From an uncultured Pseudomonadales bacterium (GTDB lineage: Bacteria > Pseudomonadota > Gammaproteobacteria > Pseudomonadales > Azotimanducaceae): 64,000 nucleotides of DNA. Shown piece after piece: positions 25,920 to 34,929 of this stretch; positions within the stretch are counted from its first letter, which is position 1, and every line of letters begins with the position of its first letter. The notes beneath the pieces are model-generated. The model was not told the origin of the DNA. It was given only the letters and a program-made list of their open reading frames with translations, and ran no database searches. Both the position numbers and the translations under genes were made by a program. The stretch covers positions 124,001 through 188,000 of the forward strand of contig CALKBV010000007.1 of the NCBI GenBank assembly GCA_937775265.1, read 5' to 3'.

Positions 25920-26690
25920 TCAAAGTTCCGAAACGATATGACCACCGTCAACGACTACTGTTGATCCCGTCATATAGCGTGATCCATCTGACGCCAGCAG
26001 CAGCAAGGGACCGTCAAGATCTTCAAACTCTCCGTAGCGACGCATCGGGATGCCTTTTACAAAAGTATCGGATCTTTCGCTTTCAAGCAGTATCCGACTC
26101 ACATCCGTGAGGATGTATCCCGGCGCGAGAGAGTTCACTCGGATACCATAGCGCGCACCCTCCAGAGCCATAATTTCAGTCGCTTTAACCAATGCCGCCT
26201 TCGATACCGCGTAGGGAAACTGGCCTTTGATGGTTCTATAAGCCGTGATTGAGGAGACATTGATAATATTCCCCTCACTTTGTTTGTTTTTCCCCACGGA
26301 CTCTGTATACATCTTGGACAATCGCCAGACTGATTTCAGGTTGGTATCCAGCACGAAGTCCCAGTCATCCTCATCGATCATCGCATAGGTTTTCGCCCCG
26401 GCTTCAACACCTGCGTTATTGATCAGTACATCGACAGGCCCAAATGCTTCCTCCGCCTGGTGCAAAAAATCTGCACAGGAATCGGGAATCGTAACGTCAA
26501 GGGGAATACCGCGCGCCTGGCCACCGCTCTGGTTAATTTCCGAAACACGATCTGCTATTTTATCGGCACGTCTCGCACCGAGAATCACATTGGCTCCCGC
26601 ACCGGACAATACTCCGGCAAAGTGGTGTCCAAAGCCGGATGATGCGCCCGTTATTGCAATATTTTTACCTTCGAGTGAAAACAGATCCAC
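25920..26690 (-). CDS. SDR family oxidoreductase
   Basis: A classical short-chain dehydrogenase of 256 residues. The cofactor motif is TGASSGFG, followed by NNAG, the catalytic serine in INVSSITAYR and Y-x3-K in FPYAVSKAA; the C-terminal MTGSTVVVDGG is typical of the family. I chose the GTG at 26690, which has AAGGG about six bases upstream; a TTG at 26708 is the only longer option. The ARRAD segment after the second beta strand suggests NADP preference. The substrate is unknown. It is followed on the minus strand only by a gap and the divergent feo region's upstream side. Confidence 0.85.
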   Translation of the reverse strand: MDLFSLEGKNIAITGASSGFGHHFAGVLSGAGANVILGARRADKIADRVSEINQSGGQARGIPLDVTIPDSCADFLHQAEEAFGPVDVLINNAGVEAGAKTYAMIDEDDWDFVLDTNLKSVWRLSKMYTESVGKNKQSEGNIINVSSITAYRTIKGQFPYAVSKAALVKATEIMALEGARYGIRVNSLAPGYILTDVSRILLESERSDTFVKGIPMRRYGEFEDLDGPLLLLASDGSRYMTGSTVVVDGGHIVSEL

Positions 26691-26914
26691 AATAATCCCT
26701 TCTAGCAAGTTATCAGAAACCTATAGGAGCAAATGCCAATGTTGTTTTCAAGAAGCGAATGCGCGTTGAGCTAAAAAGTGGTCATTTCGAGCGCAAATAC
26801 AGGCACATCTAGTTTTGTTCCCTTCTTTTTTATGCAGTTTGGCCCGTGGCGTCTAAATTACTATCCATATCAGGAATACGTCACGTTTTCCTCACTCTGC
26901 CAGGCTGGTCGGAT

Positions 26915-27031
26915 ATGAGCAGTACACACTTTATGGCTCAGGATCCGGTCCAGATACAGGAACTTACCCGTATGAAGCGCCTTGCCACCGGCTCGCTGAT
27001 CCTTGTGGCAATCAGAGGGTTCAGCAGTTGA
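26915..27031 (+). pseudogene. Possible N-terminal remnant of a DUF445 membrane protein
   Basis: In the 350-base gap between two minus-strand genes, a 38-codon plus-strand frame reads as the typical opening of DUF445 proteins: a short polar leader followed by RMKRLATGSLILVA at the start of the first membrane helix. The frame then breaks off. No ribosome-binding site of note is present. The match is short, so this may be chance. The rest of the gap (26709-26914) shows nothing recognisable. Confidence 0.3.
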
Positions 27032-27059
27032 AGTTATCTGCCGCTAATTGCCTCAATTA

Positions 27060-27881
27060 TTAAAGCGTTCGATCAAACCAATTGGTCGTGGACCGCAGTA
27101 AGCGTTCGCTATAGCCAGGCTTACTGTCATCCAGTACATGGAAGATATGATCCGCGCCACCCATCAGGATAAATGCCTTGTCGTCAGTTGGCGCCAATTT
27201 CAACCACTCAGCATCGCGCCCGGGCAAAAAGTCCTGGTCACCTCGAATCGTCAGTAATGCACCGGTGTATAGCCCCAGATTGCTCTCGACGTTCACCCCT
27301 GCAAACCCGGAGATGAATTCACGAGTTAAGGTGATATCAGTCCAGTCTTTGTATACTGCACTGCCTTCTTTCATCGCTTTTCGAACAGCAGCGTCATAAG
27401 CAGCATCTCCGTTAATGCGCATCTCGGCAGCTGCGGCCCAGAGCACCATAGTCTTGAATGTATCAGGATATCGACCAACCAAACCCATCGCCGTGAGACC
27501 ACCCAGGGAGTATCCCTGGACGCCGAGTAAAGCCTTCGGGAACTTTTCCTGCATGAATTGCAGGGCGGCTTCTGCCTCGCCAACGCGGGAGTCAAAAGTG
27601 GAGCTCACCACATACCCTGTCCTGGCGCCTTCACCGCTGAAGCTAATCCGAAAACTCGCAATACCTCTTTCTGCAAGTCGCCCTGCCAGATCGGCGTAAA
27701 GGTTGCCCACTTCATTCATATCCGCATTCCAGCCATGCAGCAGCAGCACCGACCTTTTTATGGGTCCAGCGGGCGTATTAAGAATACCTTCCACGCCGAT
27801 CTGTAGCTTAACTGGCGTCGCCTCAGCCAGCAGCGTATTGCTGAGACTCAACAAAAATGCCAATAGAAAAAATCTAGGCAT
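27060..27881 (-). CDS. Exported alpha/beta hydrolase
   Basis: A 273-residue alpha/beta hydrolase with a signal peptide (hydrophobic residues 4-17, likely cut after LLA), so it acts in the periplasm. The nucleophile elbow is GYSLGG, the oxyanion region is LLHGWNADM, and the C-terminal GGADHIFH gives the histidine, with the acid in GDQDFL. It overlaps the kinase-DUF6285 gene upstream by eight bases and is probably the last gene of that operon. Reaction and substrate cannot be named; esterase or carboxypeptidase-like activity is possible. Confidence 0.8.
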   Translation of the reverse strand: MPRFFLLAFLLSLSNTLLAEATPVKLQIGVEGILNTPAGPIKRSVLLLHGWNADMNEVGNLYADLAGRLAERGIASFRISFSGEGARTGYVVSSTFDSRVGEAEAALQFMQEKFPKALLGVQGYSLGGLTAMGLVGRYPDTFKTMVLWAAAAEMRINGDAAYDAAVRKAMKEGSAVYKDWTDITLTREFISGFAGVNVESNLGLYTGALLTIRGDQDFLPGRDAEWLKLAPTDDKAFILMGGADHIFHVLDDSKPGYSERLLRSTTNWFDRTL

Positions 27882-29286
27882 TATCCAGTGCGTTCTTCAA
27901 TCCAGAATACTTGGGTTGGTCTATCGCAACCTGGTTGACCACCGTCTGACGCAAGTGATTCTGCAGCACTTCGTTGTCCAATGAGATTTGCTTATCACGC
28001 AGTTCTGTCACCAGTCTCCTTTTAAGGACATCAAGGCCTTCGTCCGACTGAAACAACGCCTGAAGCCGGCCAAGCTCCAACGCCTGATGAATAGGACCTG
28101 AGGTCAATTCGCGCAGCACAATGTCCAGTGAATTGGCGGCCACCCGCGACAAAAAGTTTGCCCGGCCAGTCGTTTCATCCATCACGTCGTTGCGAAGGAA
28201 ATCCCTGACGCTGACAAGTAATTCGTCGGTACGCGGAATGTCCACACTCGAGAAACCTGATGATTCCTTAACTATCTCAACGGGACCTGGAATCAGCAGA
28301 TTGACACAGTCAACCTGGCATTCAGACGTACGCCGACCAATTGCCGGTCGTTCCACGGTTCTGTCCGGGCCACTTCGATAATGTTCCGCCATGCCAAGGC
28401 ACCCTACGGACCACCAGAATGACCCAAACACTTCCCAGAACTTTACATGCTCAGGATCGACGGTCTTGCCGGACTCGTCTTCATATCCTTTGAACATGTC
28501 TTCGTATTGACCAAAACCACCAACCGGATCACTGGCACCAAAGCGCCAGGAATTGGTGCACATCCAGCCAAGATCCCGCATCGGGTCACCGACATGGGCA
28601 ACCTCCCAGTCAAGCACAGCAACAATACCGTCCGGGGACAACATGAAATTGCCGTTTCGGAAATCGTTGTGAACCAGTGCGGTCTCATGCTGCTCCGGCA
28701 GGTTTTCCATTAACCAGCGAGCGACATAGTCGATCATAGGCTGGGGCGTATCCAGGAGTCGGTATCGCTCCCAGGTCTGTTCAACAAATTCCGCAGGGGG
28801 AATTTCCCAAAGCCGCGCCCTGAGACCCGTCGCATCAAGATCAATAGAATGGATCTTTGCCAGTACCTTGCCACATTCATAGGCAAGCTTCGGACGTATC
28901 GCTTCGAACTCGGGGGATCGAACAATCCTTGCCCCCAGCGCTTCACCATCCAACCATTCCATGAGGAACCCATCGCCAAGTTCATCTTCACGTTGCAGAA
29001 CGTAATAAACTTCTGGCTCTGGCACCCCAACCGCCAGGGCGCTTTGCATCAGCAATGCTTCCACATCAAGACCCGGGTGCTGCGGCGTTATTTCCGCGTA
29101 CTCGCCGCCTGGCGTTCGCCTTAGGGCCAACCGCTTTTCCCCAATAGAGGTCGCAACAACCAACCGGTAGGTTTCCTGGCTTGCACCACCGGAAAGTCTG
29201 TCTACCGAGACCAGGCCTTTACAATCGGTGATACGCGCCAGCACGACGCCTGCGAGTTTTTCCTTAAAGCTATCGTCCGCTGACAC
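27874..29286 (-). CDS. Aminoglycoside-phosphotransferase-like kinase fused to DUF6285
   Basis: The 470-residue protein joins an APH-fold kinase (about 1-345) to a C-terminal domain of the kind called DUF6285 (about 350-465, ending in PKYSGLKNALD). The kinase catalytic loop is VHNDFRNGNFML and the metal aspartate lies in AVLDWEVAHVGDP. Similar kinases are found beside acyl-CoA dehydrogenases, including as a fusion in human ACAD10/11, where a hydroxyacyl-CoA is phosphorylated. Here it overlaps an acyl-CoA dehydrogenase by 17 bases, which supports the same link. In many genomes the two parts are separate genes; here they are joined. Confidence 0.82.
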   Translation of the reverse strand: MSADDSFKEKLAGVVLARITDCKGLVSVDRLSGGASQETYRLVVATSIGEKRLALRRTPGGEYAEITPQHPGLDVEALLMQSALAVGVPEPEVYYVLQREDELGDGFLMEWLDGEALGARIVRSPEFEAIRPKLAYECGKVLAKIHSIDLDATGLRARLWEIPPAEFVEQTWERYRLLDTPQPMIDYVARWLMENLPEQHETALVHNDFRNGNFMLSPDGIVAVLDWEVAHVGDPMRDLGWMCTNSWRFGASDPVGGFGQYEDMFKGYEDESGKTVDPEHVKFWEVFGSFWWSVGCLGMAEHYRSGPDRTVERPAIGRRTSECQVDCVNLLIPGPVEIVKESSGFSSVDIPRTDELLVSVRDFLRNDVMDETTGRANFLSRVAANSLDIVLRELTSGPIHQALELGRLQALFQSDEGLDVLKRRLVTELRDKQISLDNEVLQNHLRQTVVNQVAIDQPKYSGLKNALDNA

Positions 29287-30550
29287 TCTTCACACCTTTT
29301 GGGGCCTGCTGGCTCATGAAGCCAAACATGTATCCGGCGATACGACGCATTTGTATCTCTTCAGCACCTTCGGTAATTCGATAACGACGATGATGACGAT
29401 AGATATGTTCGAAGGGTTTGTGCCGGGAATACCCCAGCCCCCCATGAACCTGCATCGCCCGGTCTGCCGCATCACAACACAGACGATTCGCCTGGTAATT
29501 GCACATGCTGACCTTGTCAGATACCGAGAAGGCGCCATATTTATCCATAGCCCAGGCTGTCTTATGAATCAATGCGCGAAGCATCTCAATCTGGGCCTGC
29601 AGTTCAACCAGCGGAAACTGAATCCCCTGGTTAACAGAAAGCGGTTTGCCGAACGGTTTTCTTTCCCCGGCATACTTCACCGACTCTGCGACGCAGTACT
29701 GGGCAGCGCCGAGACTTGAAGCCGCCTGCCTGATTCTGTTTTCATTGAAAAAGTGCTGCACGATCTGTAAGCCTGTTCCTTCCCCGCCGAAGATCGCGCC
29801 ATCGTCTACATAGACATCCTTGAACGAAACCGTGCCATGGTCGGTCGGCATGTTGAAGGTCCAGAGGAATTCCTCGATTTTCAACCCATCCGAGTTCATC
29901 GGTGTCAGGAATGCCGTAATACCGTCACCGTCGCCGGCCTTGCCACTGGTTCGTGCCATCACCATATCGTACTGCGCTTTATGAATACCGGTATTCCAGG
30001 TCTTTGCACCATTGATACGCCAGCCATCGCCATCGCGAACTGCGGTTGTTTCCATGTGGGTCGCGTCAGATCCGTGATCCGGCTCTGTAATACCAAAAGC
30101 AAACCCGCGTTTGCCTTCCAGCATGAGCGGCATCCACTCTTCCTTCTGTTCTTCAGTGCCGTATTCAGACATCAGTAGAACACCCACATTGTTTCCAACG
30201 ATGGAGTGCTCGTTCTGCAGGTCGTTGTGCAAGCCAAGGCCCTGGGATGCAAAGTGTTCACGGATAATGGCCATACCCAGGTTGGAACCATTCTGGCCAC
30301 CAAATTCCTCTGGCATTGCATATCGGTAATGACCTGCGCGGTCTGCCCTCATGCGCGCCTCGAACAACAAAGCTTCCCATTCCCCATTCGGCAAACCGCC
30401 GCGGTCCCAGTCGGTTCTTGCATCTTCACGTCGATGGTCAAAAAAACGAATGTTATCGTTTTCATTCTGCAGCGGTTTAATCTCTTTCTCGATAAAGTCG
30501 TCCAGCACGACAAGGTAGTCGGCTATCTCTTTGGGGATATCAAAATCCAT
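29270..30550 (-). CDS. Acyl-CoA dehydrogenase
   Basis: A 426-residue FAD-dependent acyl-CoA dehydrogenase. The flavin and substrate region FGITEPDHGSDATHMETTA and the C-terminal MQVHGGLGYSRHKPFEHIYR are typical, and the late RITEGAEEIQMRRIAGYM carries the ACAD10/11-type end. The N-terminus is longer than in short-chain enzymes and contains an HRREDARTDWDRGG segment seen in this subgroup. It is coupled to the kinase-DUF6285 gene, suggesting that 4-hydroxy acids are phosphorylated, activated and dehydrogenated as in the ACAD11 pathway. That pathway assignment is inference. Confidence 0.9.
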   Translation of the reverse strand: MDFDIPKEIADYLVVLDDFIEKEIKPLQNENDNIRFFDHRREDARTDWDRGGLPNGEWEALLFEARMRADRAGHYRYAMPEEFGGQNGSNLGMAIIREHFASQGLGLHNDLQNEHSIVGNNVGVLLMSEYGTEEQKEEWMPLMLEGKRGFAFGITEPDHGSDATHMETTAVRDGDGWRINGAKTWNTGIHKAQYDMVMARTSGKAGDGDGITAFLTPMNSDGLKIEEFLWTFNMPTDHGTVSFKDVYVDDGAIFGGEGTGLQIVQHFFNENRIRQAASSLGAAQYCVAESVKYAGERKPFGKPLSVNQGIQFPLVELQAQIEMLRALIHKTAWAMDKYGAFSVSDKVSMCNYQANRLCCDAADRAMQVHGGLGYSRHKPFEHIYRHHRRYRITEGAEEIQMRRIAGYMFGFMSQQAPKGVKSVSGR

Positions 30551-30598
30551 GGTTTACCTCTTAATTATATTTGTCGGTTTTTAATTATTTTTAATAGT

Positions 30599-31243
30599 TT
30601 AGATACTGCCTTCATTTAGGTGCTGCACGAAAGGATCAACATCGGCTTCCCGGTGCCATGTGTATTCAGCCCCTATCGCAATTGCCTCTGCCGTTTCATT
30701 TCCAAATAATCTCGCAATAATGGCCAGCGCCATATCGATGCCTGCTGAGACGCCGCTGGAAGTCACGAATTTTCCGTCGTCTACCCAGCGAGCAGTTTCA
30801 ACCCAGTCAACTCTATCGGATTGCATGACCGCCAGGTTGAAGAACATTTTGTTTGATGTCGCCCTATGACCGTCAAGAAGACCAGCTTTTGCGAGCAACG
30901 CCGAGCCGGAGCATACCGACGATGTGATCTGGGCTTTTCCTGCGCGGTCCCGCAGAAAACTCAAGGTTTTTTCGTTTTCGAGCTCTGCCATGGTACCAAC
31001 GCCACCCGGCACAAGAATCAGGTCGAGTTCCGGCGCATCGTCGAACCCATAGTCTGCCATGCACGCCGGCATTGGGCTGTTTGCCATCGAGCCCGCCCTC
31101 ACTGGTCCGTTGCTTTCAGCGACCATGACGACCTGCAATATTTCCGGTGGCAGGGCGGTAAACATCTCAAGGGGCCCGAACATATCCAACAACTCGAATC
31201 CTTCGTACAGCACAGCGCCTAACGTGAGTGGCCGATCAGTCAT
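30599..31243 (-). CDS. DJ-1/PfpI family protein
   Basis: A 214-residue protein with the DJ-1/PfpI (glutamine-amidotransferase-like) fold. The nucleophile cysteine is in SVCSGSALLAKAGLL, with LVPGGVGT before it. The layout matches isonitrile-hydratase-like or AraC-N-terminal-like members without a DNA-binding domain. The start has AAGGAG seven bases upstream. It is the gene directly before the acyl-CoA dehydrogenase on the same strand, 48 bases away. The reaction is not known. Confidence 0.82.
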   Translation of the reverse strand: MTDRPLTLGAVLYEGFELLDMFGPLEMFTALPPEILQVVMVAESNGPVRAGSMANSPMPACMADYGFDDAPELDLILVPGGVGTMAELENEKTLSFLRDRAGKAQITSSVCSGSALLAKAGLLDGHRATSNKMFFNLAVMQSDRVDWVETARWVDDGKFVTSSGVSAGIDMALAIIARLFGNETAEAIAIGAEYTWHREADVDPFVQHLNEGSI

Positions 31244-31312
31244 GTTTTTGCTCCTTAAGAAAAATCCCAGGAATCAAAATAACATCAATTCCCGGAGAAC
31301 TCAGTTATCACT

Positions 31313-31945
31313 TTAAACCGGTGGTAGACCCCGCTTTCCTGCCAGCATCCATTGGATCAATGGGAGATGTTCACGACCATGGAAGATCTCACCGTCGACC
31401 ACGAATGCAGGCGCATTAAACACACCACTGTCCATGATTTCTTCCCCGGCTGCCTCAAGGTCGGGGGCTTCGTTTTCTACAAAATAATCCAGACCTGCTG
31501 TCCGAAACCCGGACTCCTCCAAAACGACTTTAAGACTGAAAAGTGACTCAACGTCAGCGCCATCACGAAAGGTTTTTAAAAAGGCAGTCTCGACATAGCT
31601 GAGATACTGCCGCAACTCGGCTCCCTGATTCGTTAACCAGGCCATCCCCAACGATAAATACAAGGGGTTTATCTTCCTCTCTCCCTGCCCGGGTTTGATT
31701 CCAAGCATTCCGCACATCCGTTCGTTTTCGCGCTTAGAGGCCTTATGACGAGCATCGGCTCGCCGTGCTTTGTAAATTGCCAGTGGATCGTCCGCACCCG
31801 GCTTGAGGTTTGACCCGGCAACATTGCCCAGAGAGCTGAGCATCGGTTTCCAGGCCAAATCAACCTGGACCTCAGCACACAGGTTTTTTAGAGGCGCAAG
31901 CATTAGCCACGAAGGTAATTCAGCAAAATTAATATAAATGGTCAT
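31313..31945 (-). CDS. DsbA-like 2-hydroxychromene-2-carboxylate isomerase family, second copy
   Basis: A 210-residue protein of the thioredoxin-fold DsbA/HCCA-isomerase family. It lacks the CxxC of DsbA. The N-terminus reads YINFAELPSWLMLAP where the active paralogue next door has DFKSPYAFIA, so the serine that activates glutathione is not in its usual place. The conserved C-terminal GVFNAPAFVVDGEIFHGREHL is kept. The ATG at 31945 overlaps the upstream gene's stop (TGATG). It may be a structural partner or have changed substrate. Confidence 0.78.
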   Translation of the reverse strand: MTIYINFAELPSWLMLAPLKNLCAEVQVDLAWKPMLSSLGNVAGSNLKPGADDPLAIYKARRADARHKASKRENERMCGMLGIKPGQGERKINPLYLSLGMAWLTNQGAELRQYLSYVETAFLKTFRDGADVESLFSLKVVLEESGFRTAGLDYFVENEAPDLEAAGEEIMDSGVFNAPAFVVDGEIFHGREHLPLIQWMLAGKRGLPPV

Positions 31946-32628
31946 CACGATGCGGGCACACTTTCACGAAGAATGACGTCATAGGCTATATCCGGCAGGG
32001 CACCAGCTTTACCTTGCAGATGCCAACGAACCCTGGGCAAGTGTTGCCGACCAAAATATGCTTCGCCATCGATGACATAGGTTGGAACCCCATAATATCC
32101 CCGATCAAGGATTTCATCCTGAAGGCGATCATGATGCTCACGACCTTCACCCGCGAGATAGCCCTCAAAACCCTGCACATCACACCCTGATGCCCGCAAC
32201 TGGGCAACAATCACGTTTGGGTCTTCAATATCGAGTTCCCGCTTCCAGAACCGGTCATAAGAATCATCAATATATGCTTTCAGACAATCTCGTCCATGAC
32301 GTTTTGCCCAAAGCAAACCAATAGCAGAAAGCGAACTATCCCAAATTTTTTGAGTACCCTTAAGGGTCAGCCCACGAAGTTCAGCGTACCGTCGAGCATC
32401 CTTGTAGGCGTACTTTACCGCAAGCCATTGTCTGGGTGAGCGACTACTCTCTGTCACCTTGCCACTATCACCTTTCTTCGCAGTCCCAAGGAAGCTGCCG
32501 ATGTTGAGCGTCAGAGGATACCAGTCTATCGCCAGCCCGAAATCCTGCTCAAGCTGGTAGGTCGCATCTTTAGCTATAAATGCGTACGGACTTTTAAAGT
32601 CGATATAAACTTCGAGCCTTAAGGTCAT
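31945..32628 (-). CDS. 2-hydroxychromene-2-carboxylate isomerase family protein
   Basis: A 227-residue glutathione-dependent isomerase-like protein of the DsbA superfamily. The N-terminal YIDFKSPYAFIAKDA has the family's catalytic serine position; the C-terminal GYYGVPTYVIDGEAYFGRQHL is the cis-proline region. In naphthalene degradation such enzymes isomerise 2-hydroxychromene-2-carboxylate, but many relatives act elsewhere. It lies between an SDR (four-base overlap) and a paralogue (overlap at TGATG), so three genes are coupled. No ring-cleavage genes are adjacent. Confidence 0.83.
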   Translation of the reverse strand: MTLRLEVYIDFKSPYAFIAKDATYQLEQDFGLAIDWYPLTLNIGSFLGTAKKGDSGKVTESSRSPRQWLAVKYAYKDARRYAELRGLTLKGTQKIWDSSLSAIGLLWAKRHGRDCLKAYIDDSYDRFWKRELDIEDPNVIVAQLRASGCDVQGFEGYLAGEGREHHDRLQDEILDRGYYGVPTYVIDGEAYFGRQHLPRVRWHLQGKAGALPDIAYDVILRESVPAS

Positions 32629-33467
32629 ATCTGGGAATACCCCGAACCCGTTCGACCGAAGCCAATCCCCTTACCCTCGTCAATCCAGCCAAACTCTTCC
32701 AGGACCTGCTGGCTGTAGGTCACTCGGCCATTAACCTTTTCGGCTGGCTCGGAAGCTAGCAACAATGCCGTTTTTGCCATAATTTCCACCGGCTCTCCTT
32801 TCGGATCATCCATTCCTTCTACCAGTTTGTGATAAACCGTGCCGGGTGTCGGCACAACCTGGGAGGGTGAGTAACAGGTAACCGCTATATTGTGATGCTG
32901 AACTTCCTGCGCAAGGCCCTGAGTCATCCTTTCAAGCGCCGCCTTACTCGCCCCATACATAGTGCCTCCATGACCATCTACTTCATAAGGTCCACGACCC
33001 GGACCAATCGCAGAGCCGGATGAAATATTGATGATCGCACCGCTGTGGCGCTCCATCATGCCTGGCAAAACGGATCTGGATAACATAAAGGGGCCGTGAA
33101 CATTCACGGCAAACGCCCGCATCCATTTGCTGACATCATAGTTAACGATGGGGACGTAATAATTAAGCGCAGCATTGTTAACCAGGATGTCAACTTTCCC
33201 ATAGGTGTCGACAGCAGTATCAAAGAGCGCTCGGCAGTCTTCCTCTTCTGAAATATTTGCAGCTACCGCAATGGCGCTTCCCCCGGCCTCGATAATTCGT
33301 CCAACCGTATTACTGAGCGAGCCTTCCAGCACATGGTCACCTTCATTGATTGTCCTGGCCGCACAGACAACCTTTGCGCCTTCGGCCGCAAATAACTCTG
33401 CAATCGCTTGACCAATCCCTCGACTCGCACCGGTGACCAACGCCACCTTGTTGCCCAGTTTCCCCAT
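32625..33467 (-). CDS. SDR family oxidoreductase
   Basis: A 280-residue short-chain dehydrogenase with TGASRGIG at the cofactor site, VNNAALNYY, the catalytic serine in INISSGSAIG and Y-x3-K in MYGASKAALERM. The CAARTINEGDHVLEGSL segment and the extended C-terminus (FGWIDEGKGIGFGRTGSG) mark a subgroup with longer tails than FabG. It is first in a tightly coupled trio with two HCCA-isomerase-like genes, which points to one catabolic step series. Substrate unknown. Confidence 0.85.
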   Translation of the reverse strand: MGKLGNKVALVTGASRGIGQAIAELFAAEGAKVVCAARTINEGDHVLEGSLSNTVGRIIEAGGSAIAVAANISEEEDCRALFDTAVDTYGKVDILVNNAALNYYVPIVNYDVSKWMRAFAVNVHGPFMLSRSVLPGMMERHSGAIINISSGSAIGPGRGPYEVDGHGGTMYGASKAALERMTQGLAQEVQHHNIAVTCYSPSQVVPTPGTVYHKLVEGMDDPKGEPVEIMAKTALLLASEPAEKVNGRVTYSQQVLEEFGWIDEGKGIGFGRTGSGYSQI

Positions 33468-33542
33468 GAGTGCGTCCAGAAAAGAATATCGAGCTACGCT
33501 AGCCCTTCACAAGGTGATCGTCAAATATGGACATCAGCCTAA

Positions 33543-33662
33543 TTGGATGATGATGATGATGCGACCGCAGCGTGTTTCCTGCGCAGTGGTGAGGCAAGCA
33601 TGATTACCGGTATTGCCCTCGGTGTTGAGGGCGGTCGTTGTATTTTAGCCTCCACTACTTAA
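33543..33662 (+). pseudogene. C-terminal remnant of an SDR gene
   Basis: In the gap before the YdjM-like gene, a short plus-strand frame reads DDDATAACFLRSGEAS and then MITGIALGVEGGRC, which matches the conserved end of many SDR enzymes (the glycine-rich tail with DGG replaced by EGG). It is preceded by a stop codon and has no start of its own. The five GAT codons in a row at 33546-33560 form a small trinucleotide repeat. It looks like the leftover end of a lost gene. Confidence 0.4.
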
Positions 33663-33686
33663 AATCCAATATTTAGGATTTAGCCA

Positions 33687-34679
33687 ATGGACCCAATAAG
33701 TCAGGGATCTCTGGGAGCGGTACTCGCACAGAGCAGAAGTAACCCAGCAAAGATAAAAGCGGCTACCTTGCTCGGCTGTTTCGGCGGACTTGCCCCCGAC
33801 CTGGATGTTTTTATCTTTTCACCGACAGACCCGTTGCTTTTCCTGGAGTTTCACCGCCAATTTACTCACTCACTGGTTTTTATCCCTATTGGCGCCCTTT
33901 TGGTCGCAACAGTTCTTCACCGGCTGCTTGGAAAGGGGCTTCGCTTTCGAGAAAGCTACCTATTTTGCCTGCTGGGTTACGCGACTCACGGCTTGCTCGA
34001 TACGTGCACGACCTATGGCACTCAACTACTCTGGCCTTTCACTTCAGAGCGTTTCGCCTGGAACAATGTATCTATTATTGATCCACTGTTTACCCTTCCA
34101 ATCCTGGCGCTGGCCATAGTTGGTGTTTACCGAAAACAGCCCTGGTTCGGGCGCGCGGCTTTTTCATGGGCTGTTTGTTACCTACTTATAGGCGTATTTC
34201 AGCGAGACAGGGCAATTGCCGCCGGCTACGAACTGGCCGCAGAAAGAGGGGACGATCCTATTCGACTGGAAGCCAAACCAGGATTTGCGAATCTCATTCT
34301 GTGGAAGGTGGTATATGAAACACAAGACAGATTCTTTGTTGATGGAGTGCGTGTCGGATTAGAGAATAAGTTCTTCCCCGGCGATAGCGCTGAAAAACTT
34401 AACCTGGACAAGCATTTCACGTGGCTCGACCCGGCCAGCCAGCAGGCCAGGGATGTCGAACGGTTCCGGTGGTTTTCGAACAGCTACCTGGCAATTGATC
34501 CGACTGAGCCTGACCGGGTAATTGACGTTCGTTACTCGGTAGTACCCAATGAAATTGACGCACTCTGGGCCATCGACCTGGACCGCACTAAGTCTGACGA
34601 TGCTCATATTGACTGGATAGCGCTACGAAAGACAGACAGCGCGCAAACCCAAAGGTGGTGGCGTATGTTGACGGAGTAG
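33687..34679 (+). CDS. YdjM-like membrane-bound metal-dependent hydrolase
   Basis: A 330-residue protein whose N-terminal part belongs to the DUF457/YdjM family of inner-membrane putative metal-dependent hydrolases. The motifs are MDPISQGSLGA at the start, GGLAPDLDVF, HRQFTHSLVFIP and GYATHGLLDTCTTYGTQLLWPF, with the histidines and aspartates proposed to bind metal. About four transmembrane helices follow, then a soluble C-terminal part (about 190-330) that I do not recognise. It is a single gene facing away from the SDR trio. The natural substrate is unknown for the family. Confidence 0.82.
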   Translation: MDPISQGSLGAVLAQSRSNPAKIKAATLLGCFGGLAPDLDVFIFSPTDPLLFLEFHRQFTHSLVFIPIGALLVATVLHRLLGKGLRFRESYLFCLLGYATHGLLDTCTTYGTQLLWPFTSERFAWNNVSIIDPLFTLPILALAIVGVYRKQPWFGRAAFSWAVCYLLIGVFQRDRAIAAGYELAAERGDDPIRLEAKPGFANLILWKVVYETQDRFFVDGVRVGLENKFFPGDSAEKLNLDKHFTWLDPASQQARDVERFRWFSNSYLAIDPTEPDRVIDVRYSVVPNEIDALWAIDLDRTKSDDAHIDWIALRKTDSAQTQRWWRMLTE

Positions 34680-34771
34680 TCAGCCGCTGGCAAAAGTACC
34701 AACCCATCGTCATCAGTCAATTGTAACGGGGCTTGAGAAACGAGGTTTGAACATGCTTGCGTCAAACCTGA

Positions 34772-34915
34772 TCAATAGCGCCTGACCAGCTGGTAGTCTC
34801 TATCCGGCCAATATTCATTCAGATGCTCAGATGTCACGCCATTCACGATCTCATTAGCCGACACCTGATTGAACCCGAGCCCTAATAATTCAAGATTGTT
34901 AGAGCCGGATTTCAT
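34772..34915 (-). CDS. Possible small protein after the amidohydrolase operon
   Basis: A 47-codon open frame starts at ATG 34915, 14 bases after the stop of the amidohydrolase-like gene and on the same strand. The protein begins MKSGSNNLELLG and ends DRDYQLVRRY. Composition looks protein-like but there is no clear ribosome-binding site and no family that I recognise. It could be a real small gene of the operon or a chance frame. The rest of 34680-34929 shows nothing else. Confidence 0.3.
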   Translation of the reverse strand: MKSGSNNLELLGLGFNQVSANEIVNGVTSEHLNEYWPDRDYQLVRRY

Positions 34916-34929
34916 TAAACACTAGTCAG

